Source: Actinomadura bangladeshensis (GTDB lineage: Bacteria; Actinomycetota; Actinomycetes; Streptosporangiales; Streptosporangiaceae). From it: a stretch of DNA of 46,757 nucleotides. The translations under genes were made by a program, and so were the position numbers. This document shows positions 37,178 to 46,757 of the stretch, in pieces. The notes under the pieces were generated by a model. The model saw only the letters and a program-made list of their open reading frames with translations. It was not told where the DNA came from and ran no database searches. Each line of letters opens with the position of its first letter. Position 1 is the first letter of the stretch. The DNA is taken from the NCBI RefSeq assembly GCF_004348335.1, contig NZ_SMJW01000025.1:1-46757 (forward strand), read 5' to 3'.

Positions 37178-37291
37178 AGGCACTCCCCCGGAGGTATCAG
37201 CCCTCATTTCGGCGCTGGGGGTGACCCCAAGGGCCCGCGTGATCTCTACCGTTTTAGAGGTACCCCAACGACCCTTGATTAAGGAAGCCCC

Positions 37292-39454
37292 ATGTTCGCT
37301 CGGCTCGCGCGCTTCGTCGTGAGACACCCGTGGTGGACGATCGTGGCGTGGCTCGTGGCCGCAGTCGTGATCATCGCCTTCTCCCCCAAGCTCACCACCG
37401 AGTCCGACCAGGGCGACTTCCTGCCCTCGAAGTACGAGTCGGTCCAGGCGATGAAGATCGCTGAGAAGGCGTTCCCGCAGCAGGAGGACACCTCCTCGCT
37501 GATCGTCGTGAAGCGGTCGGACGGGAAGCCGCTGACGGCCGAGGACACCGCGAAGGTGACGGAGGCGGCCAAGTCCCTGAACGCCGACAAGCCGGCGACG
37601 GTGCTGAACTTCCTGACCGGCCCGCAGACCGTGGCGCCGAACAAGGCCGTCCAGGTGATCATGGTGCCGATGCAGGGCACCTCGATGGCCGACAACGAGA
37701 AGCAGGGCGACGCGGTCAAGGAGATCCGCAAGGACCTTCCGGCGCTGCTGCAGGGCAGCGGCATGGAGGCCAAGGTCGGCGGTGACGTCGCGAGCTTCGT
37801 CGACAACGAGGACTCCTTCAACCAGTCCTTCGAGATCGTCGGCATCGCGACCTTCGTGCTCATCATCGGCCTGATCCTGCTGATCTTCCGGGCCCCGCTG
37901 GCGGCGGTGCTGCCGATCATCGTGATCACGGTGACGATGCAGGTCTCGATGGGCCTGATCGGCGTCGCCTCCAAGATCTTCGGCTTCTCCGGCGACGACA
38001 GTCTCAGCACCATCATCCTGATCGTGCTCTTCGGCATCGGCGCGGACTACTACCTGTTCCTGATGTTCCGGTTCCGGGAGCGGCTGCGGGCCGGCGACGA
38101 CAAGAAGACCGCCATGATCACCGCGGTGGAGCGGGTCGGCGAGGTCATCTCCTCGGCCGCCGCCGCCATCGCCGTCACCTTCCTGGTGCTGCTGCTCGCG
38201 ACGTTCGGCGTGTTCAGCGCCTGGGGCCCGTCCCTCGCCATCGCCGTGATCGTGATGGGCATCACCTCGCTGACGCTGATGCCCGCGCTCGTGTCGCTGC
38301 TCGGCACCGCCGTGTTCTGGCCGTCCAAGGCGTGGAAGAAGCAGCCGAAGGGCTCGATCTCGCAGGCCATCGGCCGGGGCGTCGGCAAGCGCCCGGCGGT
38401 CGCCGCCGCCGCGTCCGGCCTCGTGCTGGTCGTCCTCGCGCTCGGCGCGCTCGGGTTCAAGGCCGACTACGACTTCGCCGCCGGCTTCCCGCAGGACACC
38501 GAGTCCGCGCAGGCGACCAAGGACATGGAGAAGGGCTTCCCGCCCGGCCTGACCACCCCGGTCCAGGTGTTCATCAAGTCCGACAACGGGCAGCCGGTCA
38601 GCGAGCAGCAGCTCGCGTCCTTCAACCAGGCGGCCAAGACCGCGCCCGGTGTCGGCGCGGTGCAGCAGCCCGTCCCCGGCCAGGACAAGTCCGTGGTCCG
38701 CGTCGACCTGATCCTGAAGGAGAACCCCGCGTCCAACGAGGCGATCAGCCTGGTCAAGGACGACCTGACGCCCGCCGTGCACAAGGCGGCGCCGGAGGGC
38801 ACCCGCGCCTACGTCGGCGGTTCGACGGCGATCTTCGCCGACATCAACAGCGTCAACAACCGCGACCTGTCGGTGATCCTGCCGGTGGCGGCGGTGCTGA
38901 TCGCGCTGATCCTGGCACTGCTGCTGCGCTCGGTCGTCGCCCCGCTCTACCTGGTGGTGGCCGTCCTTCTGGGCTTCGCCGCGACGCTCGGCTCCGCGGT
39001 GTACGTCTTCCAGGGCGCGATGGGCGAAGCGGGCGTCACCTTCCAGCTGCCGATCATCCTCTACCTGTTCGTGCTGGCCATCGGGACCGACTACAACATC
39101 CTGATGACCGCGCGGCTGCGCGAGGAGGCCAAGGAGGGGCACAGCCCGCGGGAGGCCGCCGCGCTGGCCGTCCACCACGGCGGCCCGACGGTCGCCGCGG
39201 CGGGCCTCATCCTGGCCGGCACGTTCTCGGTGATGATGCTCGCGCCGGTGTCGATGCTCCAGCAGATGGGCTTCTCCGTCGCGATCGGCATCGCGCTGTC
39301 GGCCTTCGTCATGTCGATGTTCCTGGTGCCGGGCATCACCGCGCTGCTGGGCCACCGGGCCTGGTGGCCGGGGCACGGCGACCGGCCGCAGAAGCAGCCG
39401 GCCGGCCCCGCCGACACCCGCGAGGACTACGTCCCGTCCGGGTTCCGCCAGTAG
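37292..39454 (+). CDS. MMPL family transporter
   Basis: MMPL proteins are RND-type proton-driven exporters of lipids or other amphiphiles. The 720-residue product has the N-terminal span (WWTIVAWLVAAVVIIAF) and a first periplasmic domain. Its membrane bundles carry the twin Asp-Tyr motifs GIGADYYLFLMFRFRERL and AIGTDYNILMTARLREEA, the proton-relay sites of the family. A second periplasmic domain lies between them. About 12 spans and the RND-like internal duplication are visible. ATG 37292 has AAGGAAG 5 bases upstream. The gene is divergent from metB, and followed by a 15-bp-stem terminator. The cargo cannot be inferred from neighbours. Confidence 0.93.
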   Translation: MFARLARFVVRHPWWTIVAWLVAAVVIIAFSPKLTTESDQGDFLPSKYESVQAMKIAEKAFPQQEDTSSLIVVKRSDGKPLTAEDTAKVTEAAKSLNADKPATVLNFLTGPQTVAPNKAVQVIMVPMQGTSMADNEKQGDAVKEIRKDLPALLQGSGMEAKVGGDVASFVDNEDSFNQSFEIVGIATFVLIIGLILLIFRAPLAAVLPIIVITVTMQVSMGLIGVASKIFGFSGDDSLSTIILIVLFGIGADYYLFLMFRFRERLRAGDDKKTAMITAVERVGEVISSAAAAIAVTFLVLLLATFGVFSAWGPSLAIAVIVMGITSLTLMPALVSLLGTAVFWPSKAWKKQPKGSISQAIGRGVGKRPAVAAAASGLVLVVLALGALGFKADYDFAAGFPQDTESAQATKDMEKGFPPGLTTPVQVFIKSDNGQPVSEQQLASFNQAAKTAPGVGAVQQPVPGQDKSVVRVDLILKENPASNEAISLVKDDLTPAVHKAAPEGTRAYVGGSTAIFADINSVNNRDLSVILPVAAVLIALILALLLRSVVAPLYLVVAVLLGFAATLGSAVYVFQGAMGEAGVTFQLPIILYLFVLAIGTDYNILMTARLREEAKEGHSPREAAALAVHHGGPTVAAAGLILAGTFSVMMLAPVSMLQQMGFSVAIGIALSAFVMSMFLVPGITALLGHRAWWPGHGDRPQKQPAGPADTREDYVPSGFRQ

Positions 39455-39468
39455 GAGCCCCCTGGACG

Positions 39469-39523
39469 CCGGGTTGCGGAGCCCGGCCCGAAACGCCGCC
39501 CACCGGCCGGCTCCGCAACCCGG
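39469..39523 (+). terminator. Terminator stem after the MMPL gene
   Basis: CCGGGTTGCGGAGCC (39469-39483) and GGCTCCGCAACCCGG (39509-39523) pair perfectly over 15 bp, enclosing 25 bases, 15 bases after the stop codon. No T-run. Confidence 0.6.
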
Positions 39524-39532
39524 TATGAAGAA

Positions 39533-39572
39533 CGAGAGCGCCGGAGACCGCCTCAGGTCTCCGGCGCTCTCG
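39533..39572 (-). terminator. Terminator of the Ser/Thr kinase gene
   Basis: CGAGAGCGCCGGAGACC (39533-39549) pairs perfectly with GGTCTCCGGCGCTCTCG (39556-39572) over 17 bp with a 6-base loop. On the minus strand TTCTTCAT follows the stem, so it terminates the kinase gene that ends at 39579; it may also stop MMPL read-through. Confidence 0.75.
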
Positions 39573-39578
39573 CGTCGG

Positions 39579-41051
<1,473 letters not shown>

Positions 41052-41124
41052 AGGACGATCTTGGCGGGACGGCGCGGCCGTCGCCACCCCGTCCGGCACG
41101 GCCGCATCCGGACAGGGCGGGGGG

Positions 41125-42504
41125 TCAGCCGGTGGTGGCGGCAGCCAGGAAGGACAGGAGGTCCTGGCGGGTGACGAGGCCCTTGGGCTTGCCGTCCACG
41201 AGGACGACCGCCGCGCCGGACTTCTCCAGGACGCCGACGGCCTTGCTGACCGGCTCGCCGTAGCCGAGCGTCGGCAGCGGCGGCGACATGTGCAGCTCGA
41301 CCGGCTCGGACATCTTCGCCTCGCCCTTCACCATGATGTCGAGCAGGTCGGTCTCGCCGACCGAGCCGACCACCTCGGCGGCCATGACCGGCGGCTCCTC
41401 CTTCATCACCGGGACCTGCGACACCTCGTACTCGCGCATGACGGCGATCGCGGTCTGCACGGTCTCGTGCGGGTGGACGTGCACGAACTCCGGCAGCGTC
41501 CCGCCCTTGCGGGTGAGCACCTCGCCGACCCGGGCCTCCTCGCTGTGCGGGGTGAGGAAGCCGTAGTCGGCCATCCAGCCGTCGTTGAAGATCTTGCCGA
41601 GGTAGCCGCGGCCGCCGTCCGGCAGCAGCACCACGACCACCGCGTCGGGACCGGCCTTCTCCGCGACGCGCAGCGCCGCGACGACGGCCATCCCGCAGGA
41701 GCCGCCGACGAGCAGCGCCTCCTCGCGGGCGAGCCGCCGGGTCATGAGGAAGGAGTCCTTGTCGGAGACCGCGATGACGTCGTCGCAGATGTCGCGGTCG
41801 TAGGTCTCGGGCCAGATGTCCTCGCCGACGCCCTCGGTCAGGTAGGGGCGGCCGCTGCCGCCCGAGTACACCGAGCCCTCCGGGTCGGCGCCGATGATCT
41901 GCACCCGGCCGCCGGAGGCCTCCTTGAGGTACCGGCCGGTGCCGCTGATCGTGCCGCCGGTGCCGATCCCCGCGACGAAGTGGGTGATGCGCCCCTCGGT
42001 CTGCTCCCACAGCTCCGGGCCGGTCGTCTCGTAGTGCGACTGCGGGTTCTGCGGGTTGGTGTACTGGTTCGGCTTCCAGGCACCGGGGATCTCGGCGGCG
42101 AGCCGGTCCGAGACCGAGTAGTAGGAGTCGGGGTGCTCGGGGTTCACCGCCGTCGGGCAGACGACGACCTCGGCGCCGTAGGCGCGCAGCACGTCGATCT
42201 TGTCCTTGCCGACCTTGTCGGGGCAGACGAAGACGCAGCGGTAGCCGCGCTCCTGCGCGACGATGGCGAGCCCCACCCCGGTGTTGCCGGACGTCGGCTC
42301 GACGATCGTGCCGCCCGGGCGCAGGGCGCCGGACTTCTCGGCCGCGTCGATCATGCGGACCGCGATGCGGTCCTTCACCGATCCGCCGGGGTTGAAGTAC
42401 TCCACCTTGGCGAGCACCTGCGGCCGCAGGCCGTCGGTCACCTTGCGCAGTCGAACGAGCGGGGTGTTGCCCATCAGCTCGACGAGCGAGTCGTGTACGT
42501 GCAC
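41125..42504 (-). CDS. cbs: Cystathionine beta-synthase
   Basis: The PLP enzyme joins serine (or O-acetylserine) and homocysteine to form cystathionine. The 459-residue product starts directly with the catalytic fold (MGNTPLVRLRKV, FNPGGSVKDRIA with PLP Lys44, EPTSGNTGVGLA, GIGTGGTISGTGRYLK, GGSCGMAV). It ends with a CBS-domain pair at about residues 335-455 (HETVQTAIAVMREYEVSQVPVM, VSKAVGVLEKSGAAVVLVDG). There is no haem-binding N-terminus, as usual for bacterial forms. The CBS pair may bind an adenosyl ligand; that is family knowledge. GTG 42504 has GGAAG 5 bases upstream. It works with metB in transsulfuration. Confidence 0.94.
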   Translation of the reverse strand: MHVHDSLVELMGNTPLVRLRKVTDGLRPQVLAKVEYFNPGGSVKDRIAVRMIDAAEKSGALRPGGTIVEPTSGNTGVGLAIVAQERGYRCVFVCPDKVGKDKIDVLRAYGAEVVVCPTAVNPEHPDSYYSVSDRLAAEIPGAWKPNQYTNPQNPQSHYETTGPELWEQTEGRITHFVAGIGTGGTISGTGRYLKEASGGRVQIIGADPEGSVYSGGSGRPYLTEGVGEDIWPETYDRDICDDVIAVSDKDSFLMTRRLAREEALLVGGSCGMAVVAALRVAEKAGPDAVVVVLLPDGGRGYLGKIFNDGWMADYGFLTPHSEEARVGEVLTRKGGTLPEFVHVHPHETVQTAIAVMREYEVSQVPVMKEEPPVMAAEVVGSVGETDLLDIMVKGEAKMSEPVELHMSPPLPTLGYGEPVSKAVGVLEKSGAAVVLVDGKPKGLVTRQDLLSFLAAATTG

Positions 42505-42686
42505 CGCGACTTCCTTGTCGGTTCAGTGTTGATCTGAGCATCGCGTCCCCGATCCGCCGACGGTAGCGCGGCGGAGCGGACGCGGCTCCGGAAGGTTTCC
42601 CGTTTCGACGTTAGCCGAGATCCACGGGGCAGGCATCAAAGCACCGGCGGGCGGGTAGGTAGTTAATCACGGAGGGTCAGCGCACC

Positions 42687-43799
42687 ATGTTGAGAGCATT
42701 CACCGCGCGCCGGATCGCGGCCGCGGCGGCCTACGGCGGCGGCGGCATCACCGCGATCGGCGGCGTCACCTTCGGGCTCATCGTCGTGGAGGCGAGGCTC
42801 GCCCGCAGGATCATCCAGTCGACGTCCAACGGCGACCCGCCCGCGGCCGACGGCCTCTACGGCGAGCAGTTCGGCGGCGAGCCGCTGTCGCTCGCCGTGC
42901 TCGGCGACTCGACCGCCGCCGGGCTCGGCGTCCACACCCCGGCGGAGACGCCCGCCGCCCGGCTCGCCACCGGGCTCGCCGGGATCGCCGGGCGCCCCGT
43001 GCGGCTGACGAACGTGGCCCGCTCCGGGTCCCGGTCGCAGGCCCTCGGCGGCCAGCTCGAGCAGGCGCTGCAGGTCCGCCCGGACATCGCCGTCATCATG
43101 ATCGGCGCGAACGACGTGACCGGCCGGGTCTCCCCCGCCGAGTCCGTCCGCCACCTGTCGGACGCGGTCGCGCGGCTGCGCGCCGCGGGCGGCCAGGTGG
43201 TCGTCGGGACCTGCCCCGACCTCGGCTCGGTGAAACCGCTGATGCAGCCGCTGCGGTGGTTCGCGCGGCGCGCCTGCCGCCAGCTCGCCGCGGCGCAGAC
43301 GATCGCCGTCATCGAGCACGGCGGCCGCTCGGTGTCCCTCGGCGACCTGCTCGGGCGCGAGTTCGCCGCCGACCCGCTGGCGATGTTCAGCGAGGACCGC
43401 TACCACCCGTCCGCCCGCGGCTACGCCACCGCGGCGGCGGCCCTGCTGCCGTCGGTGGCGGCCGCGCTCGGCCTGGAGCCGGACCTGCCCGGCGAGACCG
43501 CCCGCCCGGTGTCGCTGGCCGCGGCCGAGGCCGCCGAGCGGGCCGGGACGGAGGTCACGGGCGCGTCCGTGGCCGGGGACGACCGGGGCCCGCGGGGCCG
43601 CTGGGCCACACTGCGCTATCCGCTGCAGCGTCCGCTGCGCGGAGCCCTGGGCCGCCGGCTGTCCACCGGCATCGCGGCGGTCGGCGCGATCGCTCCGGCA
43701 CGCCTGGCGGCGCGCTGCTCGACCGGCCTGTCCGAGGCCCGCAGCCGCCTGCGGGCGCGGTCGCGCCGCGCCGGGCTGCCGGCGGCCGAGCATGGGTAG
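42687..43799 (+). CDS. SGNH/GDSL hydrolase, membrane-anchored
   Basis: The 370-residue protein has an N-terminal membrane segment (AAAAYGGGGITAIGGVTFGLIVVEA) and an SGNH esterase domain. The blocks are LAVLGDSTAAGLGV (Ser), ARSGSRS (Gly), IMIGANDVTG (Asn) and FSEDRYHPSARGYA (Asp/His). The last 120 residues are basic and helical and not assigned. The equivalent position in M. tuberculosis is occupied by an exported GDSL-type esterase (Rv1075c), also beside a thiolase gene. ATG 42687 has GGAGG 11 bases upstream. Substrate unknown; lipids or acylated sugars are usual for the family. Confidence 0.88.
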   Translation: MLRAFTARRIAAAAAYGGGGITAIGGVTFGLIVVEARLARRIIQSTSNGDPPAADGLYGEQFGGEPLSLAVLGDSTAAGLGVHTPAETPAARLATGLAGIAGRPVRLTNVARSGSRSQALGGQLEQALQVRPDIAVIMIGANDVTGRVSPAESVRHLSDAVARLRAAGGQVVVGTCPDLGSVKPLMQPLRWFARRACRQLAAAQTIAVIEHGGRSVSLGDLLGREFAADPLAMFSEDRYHPSARGYATAAAALLPSVAAALGLEPDLPGETARPVSLAAAEAAERAGTEVTGASVAGDDRGPRGRWATLRYPLQRPLRGALGRRLSTGIAAVGAIAPARLAARCSTGLSEARSRLRARSRRAGLPAAEHG

Positions 43800-43819
43800 C
43801 GGCCGGGGCCGCACGCGCG

Positions 43820-43859
43820 CCGGCCGGTCCGCCGCCCGCGCTTGCGCCGGACCGGCCGG
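43820..43859 (+). terminator. Hairpin after the SGNH hydrolase gene
   Basis: CCGGCCGGTCCG (43820-43831) and CGGACCGGCCGG (43848-43859) form a perfect 12-bp stem, 20 bases after the stop codon. The remaining bases up to 44088 hold the thiolase promoter region (TTGACA at 44050-44055 and TTAGAT near 44020 are weak candidates) and no gene. Confidence 0.6.
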
Positions 43860-44088
43860 TGGCGTGGCCTCCAGGGTCGGCCTCCCGGCGTCCCGGCCGC
43901 ATGGGGCGAACGTCACCGGGAAACCGGGATTCGCCGCAGGTGAGCGGCGTAAGTGAGGACTTATTGGACTCGCCGTCCATAAAGCCGGGGGGTCGGCGTG
44001 TACGGACCCGCCGCCGGCGGTTAGATTGGCGACGTGACCGGTGAGTAGGTTGACATCTTTTCGGCCGCTGAGACAGGAGACACCCGTT

Positions 44089-45309
44089 ATGCCCGAGGCA
44101 GTCATCGTCGCAACCGCGCGCTCGCCCATCGGCCGCGCCTTCAAGGGCTCGCTGAAGGACATCCGGCCCGACGACCTCACCGCCCAGATGATCACCGCCG
44201 CGATGGCGAAGGTCCCGCAGCTCGGCCCGGACCAGATCGACGACCTGCTGCTCGGCTGCGGGCTGCCCGGCGGCGAGCAGGGCTACAACATGGCCCGCGT
44301 CGTGTCCGTCCTGCTGGGCTGGGACAACGTGCCCGGCGCCACCATCACCCGGTACTGCTCGTCCTCGCTGCAGACCACCCGGATGGCGCTGCACGCGATC
44401 AAGGCGGGCGAGGCCGACGTCATCGTCTCGGCGGGCGTGGAGACCGTCAGCCGGTTCGCCAAGGGCAGCAGCGACGGCCTGCCCGACACCCAGAACCCGC
44501 TGTTCGGGGACGCGCAGGCCCGCACCGCCAAGGCGGGCGAGGGCGGCGCGCCGGTGTGGCACGACCCGCGCGAGGACGGCACGCTCCCCGACATCTACAT
44601 CGCGATGGGGCAGACCGCCGAGAACGTGGCCGGGCTGCGCGGCGTCAGCCGGCAGGCGCAGGACGAGTTCGGCGTCCGCTCGCAGAACCTCGCCGAGAAG
44701 GCCCTCGCCAACGGCTTCTGGGAGAAGGACATCACCCCGGTGACGCTCCCGGACGGCAGCGTCGTCGCCAAGGACGACGGCCCCCGGCCCGGCACCACCT
44801 ACGAGAAGGTGTCGCAGCTCCAGCCGGTGTTCCGCCCGGACGGGACGGTCACCGCGGGCAACTGCTGCCCGCTGAACGACGGTGCCGCCGCGGTCGTCGT
44901 CATGAGCGACACCAAGGCCGCCGAGCTCGGCATCACCCCGCTCGCCCGGATCGTGTCGACCGGCGTCACCGGCCTGTCCCCCGAGATCATGGGGCTCGGC
45001 CCGGTGGAGGCGTCCCGCAAGGCCCTGGCGAAGGCCGGCATGACCATCGGCGACATCGACCTCGTGGAGATCAACGAGGCGTTCGCGGCGCAGGTGCTGC
45101 CGTCCGCCGAGGACCTCGGCATCGACCACGACAAGCTGAACGTGAACGGCGGCGCGATCGCGGTCGGCCACCCGTTCGGCATGACCGGCGCCCGCATCAC
45201 CTCCACGCTCATCAACGGGCTCAGGTTCCACGACAAGCAGTTCGGTCTGGAGACCATGTGCGTGGGCGGCGGCCAGGGGATGGCGATGGTCCTGGAGCGC
45301 CTCTCCTGA
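44089..45309 (+). CDS. Acetyl-CoA C-acyltransferase (thiolase)
   Basis: Thiolase cleaves or forms the C-C bond of acyl-acetyl-CoA in beta-oxidation or in acetoacetyl-CoA synthesis. The 406-residue product has the acyl-enzyme Cys90 in TITRYCSSSLQT, NEAFAAQVLP, the GGAIAVGHPFGMTGAR motif with the catalytic His, and the second Cys in ETMCVGGGQGMA. The size and sequence are of the FadA type; position next to the SGNH gene resembles fadA3 of M. tuberculosis. ATG 44089 has AGGAGA 8 bases upstream. No beta-oxidation partner genes are adjacent, so its pathway is open. Confidence 0.94.
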   Translation: MPEAVIVATARSPIGRAFKGSLKDIRPDDLTAQMITAAMAKVPQLGPDQIDDLLLGCGLPGGEQGYNMARVVSVLLGWDNVPGATITRYCSSSLQTTRMALHAIKAGEADVIVSAGVETVSRFAKGSSDGLPDTQNPLFGDAQARTAKAGEGGAPVWHDPREDGTLPDIYIAMGQTAENVAGLRGVSRQAQDEFGVRSQNLAEKALANGFWEKDITPVTLPDGSVVAKDDGPRPGTTYEKVSQLQPVFRPDGTVTAGNCCPLNDGAAAVVVMSDTKAAELGITPLARIVSTGVTGLSPEIMGLGPVEASRKALAKAGMTIGDIDLVEINEAFAAQVLPSAEDLGIDHDKLNVNGGAIAVGHPFGMTGARITSTLINGLRFHDKQFGLETMCVGGGQGMAMVLERLS

Positions 45310-45387
45310 CGGATTCCCCGTGAATTCGCGCGGTGGTCCGTGCGGTACGGCCTTCCCGGCCGTCCGCCGGGCCACCTGCGCTTTTCC

Positions 45388-45400
45388 GGGGAATATCCCC
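45388..45400. promoter_or_regulatory. Palindrome upstream of the DUF4287 gene
   Basis: GGGGAATATCCCC is a perfect 5-bp-arm dyad followed by an unusually AT-rich stretch (GTTAAAAATGATCTACGTAA). It lies between the thiolase stop and the small gene and may be an operator. The 200-base gap holds no other gene. Confidence 0.35.
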
Positions 45401-45510
45401 GTTAAAAATGATCTACGTAACGCAAAAGATAGGTCCCCGTTAGGGTCTTGTCACATGCGGAGAGGTGTTGCAGAGTCAGCAGGAAGAGCCCCGCGACCTG
45501 GAGGTGCCAA

Positions 45511-45738
45511 TTGCCACTGAACCACTCGCCGGAGACGCACAGCAAGCTGATCGCCCGCATTCCGCAAGTCACAGGACGTGACATCCCCGAGTGGTTCACC
45601 ACCATCGAGAACGGTCCCTCGTTCACCCGCTGCGAGGAACGCAGCAGTTGGCTGGCCGACGAGCACAACCTCTCGCACGGCTACGCGGCCGCGCTGGTGC
45701 GCGAGCACGAGCGCACGCGCCGCGAGCGGCACTACTGA
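45511..45738 (+). CDS. Small DUF4287 protein
   Basis: The 75-residue cytoplasmic protein matches the DUF4287 pattern: LIARIPQVTGRDIPEWFTTIENG, then WLADEHNLSHGYAAALVREHERTRR. Function is unknown; members are small helical proteins often stress-associated. TTG 45511 is chosen because GGAGG lies 6 bases upstream; the earlier in-frame start would add about 21 residues that do not resemble the family. It ends in a terminator shared with the convergent BI-1 gene. Confidence 0.8.
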   Translation: MPLNHSPETHSKLIARIPQVTGRDIPEWFTTIENGPSFTRCEERSSWLADEHNLSHGYAAALVREHERTRRERHY

Positions 45739-45829
45739 GGACCGGACCCGAGAACCCGGTGGGATCCCGCCAGCGGACGCCCCCGCCGTCGTGCCGCCGC
45801 GCACGACCACGGCGCAGAGATCCCGCACG

Positions 45830-45863
45830 GATCAGCCCCGCACCGTCCGGCGCGGGGCTGATC
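45830..45863. terminator. Terminator between convergent DUF4287 and BI-1 genes
   Basis: GATCAGCCCCGC (45830-45841) and GCGGGGCTGATC (45852-45863) form a perfect 12-bp stem with a 10-base loop. On the plus strand GTTGTTG follows. It can serve both strands. Confidence 0.75.
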
Positions 45864-45873
45864 GTTGTTGCGG

Positions 45874-46686
45874 CTAGTCGCGTCCGCTGAAGTAGCTGAG
45901 CAGCCGCAGGATCTCCAGGTAGATCCACACGAGGCTGAGCACCAGCCCGAACGCGCAGTACCAGGCGAACTTCTCCGGCGCCCCCTGGCGGACGCCCTGC
46001 TCGACGGCGTCGAAGTCCAGCAGCAGGAAGAAGCAGCCGACGAGGATGGCGACGACGCTGAAGATGTAGGCGAGCGGGCTGCCCGGGTCGCGGATGCCGA
46101 TGCCCTGCTCACCGCCGAACAGGTACACCACCATGTTGATGAGCATCAGCCCGATGAGCGCGGCTCCCGCGGCGATGACGAACTTGGCGAACTTCGGCGT
46201 CACCCGCACGATGCGCAGCGCGTAGACGGCGAGCGTGGCGCCGAACGCCAGCGCGGTGCCGACCACGGCCTGGAAGACGACGCCGTGGTAGAGGTCGTTG
46301 TAGGCGTGGCTGATGATGCCGACGACGATCCCGTAGACCGCCGCGAACGTCAGCACCAGCGGCGCGTTCGCCTTGCGGCCGAACGTGATGAACGCCCAGA
46401 TCCCGATCTCGGCGATGAGCGCCACGACGAGAACGGGCATGGCCGCCTCGACCGGCACCAGCGCCCAGGCGAGCGCCGCGGTGACCACCAGGGCGGCGAG
46501 GGTCAGGAATCCGCGGACGACGACGTCGTCCATGGTCATCGGCCGGGTCGCCGGCGGCGCGTACCCGGGGGCCCCGTATTGCTCAGTACCGTACTGCTGT
46601 GCTCCGTAGCCGGGTGCGCCGTAGGCCGCACCTCCGGCCCGCGGGTCGAAGGCGTTCCCCCGGAACGCGGGGTTTCTGCTCTCCAT
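45874..46686 (-). CDS. Bax inhibitor-1/YccA family membrane protein
   Basis: The 270-residue protein has a Gly/Tyr/Pro/Gln-rich cytoplasmic N-terminus (about 45 residues: GAQQYGTEQYGAPGY) and about seven membrane spans. Among them are MPVLVVALIAEIGIWAFITF, LVLTFAAVYGIVVGIISHAY, FVIAAGAALIGLMLINMVVY and YIFSVVAILVGCFFLLLDFDAVEQG. The LDFD segment in the sixth span and the terminal WIYLEILRLL are typical of the BI-1/YccA family, some of which leak calcium in a pH-dependent way. ATG 46686 has GGAGA 5 bases upstream. Its exact role in bacteria is not established. Confidence 0.9.
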   Translation of the reverse strand: MESRNPAFRGNAFDPRAGGAAYGAPGYGAQQYGTEQYGAPGYAPPATRPMTMDDVVVRGFLTLAALVVTAALAWALVPVEAAMPVLVVALIAEIGIWAFITFGRKANAPLVLTFAAVYGIVVGIISHAYNDLYHGVVFQAVVGTALAFGATLAVYALRIVRVTPKFAKFVIAAGAALIGLMLINMVVYLFGGEQGIGIRDPGSPLAYIFSVVAILVGCFFLLLDFDAVEQGVRQGAPEKFAWYCAFGLVLSLVWIYLEILRLLSYFSGRD

Positions 46687-46757
46687 CAGGTCTCCACTGT
46701 CGGCCGACGTGATCCCCCAGTCTAAACGTGAAACCCCGCCATGATCAGCCCATATCC

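Overview
The window is about 47 kb of dense, very GC-rich chromosome from an actinobacterium. Evidence for that: codons almost always end in G or C, GTG and TTG starts with GGAGG-type ribosome sites are common, and the gene set is actinobacterial (mycothiol S-conjugate amidase Mca, a short-chain-type Z-isoprenyl synthase, an F420-type PPOX oxidoreductase, DUF4307, MMPL, a PASTA-less Ser/Thr kinase). From memory, the order fumC - phoH2 - Z-isoprenyl synthase - DUF255 - small membrane protein - mca - DUF4307 - greA - RDD/Pra-like - metB - cbs - SGNH esterase - thiolase - BI-1 follows the backbone of the Mycobacterium tuberculosis Rv1072-Rv1098 block, with lineage-specific genes spliced in. A Thermomonosporaceae-like host (Actinomadura or relatives) is my guess and is not proven by the sequence.

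Layout. 1-6400: end of a wall/kinase-type protein, fumarase, a membrane-anchored lytic transglycosylase behind a long leader with a perfect CRP-type site, PIN-PhoH and UppS. 6400-8660: an MFS drug-efflux gene with its TetR regulator and a clear operator. 8660-10080: NlpC/P60 hydrolase. 10076-13731: the most unusual part, a DUF255 (YyaL-type) thioredoxin-like gene broken inside its CxxC motif, whose 5' end has foreign codon usage and lies next to a large serine recombinase. 13737-17410: flavin disulfide oxidoreductase, RNase Z, PPOX protein and an orphan winged-helix/TPR protein. 17460-19811: mca with a coupled small membrane protein, DUF4307 and greA. 19812-21745: a cluster of strong hairpins, an Lrp/AsnC regulator and divergent hppD. 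21862-26910: two RDD proteins and two tandem M1 metallopeptidases. 26980-34755: threonine dehydratase, then an overlapping FIST-ROK pair divergent from a MoxR-VWA-membrane protein operon. 34775-46757: secreted esterase, metB, MMPL, Ser/Thr kinase, cbs, SGNH esterase, thiolase, DUF4287 and BI-1.

How the parts work together. metB and cbs form the transsulfuration step, with mca dealing with mycothiol conjugates. Several genes act on the envelope (transglycosylase, NlpC/P60, UppS, MMPL, M1 peptidases, esterases). The MoxR-VWA pair looks like a chaperone-type AAA+/adaptor module. No tRNA, rRNA, CRISPR array or complete prophage was seen. The best lead for something undescribed is the recombinase/DUF255 junction at about 11.89-13.73 kb. 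All start sites, promoters and operators below come from reading the sequence alone.
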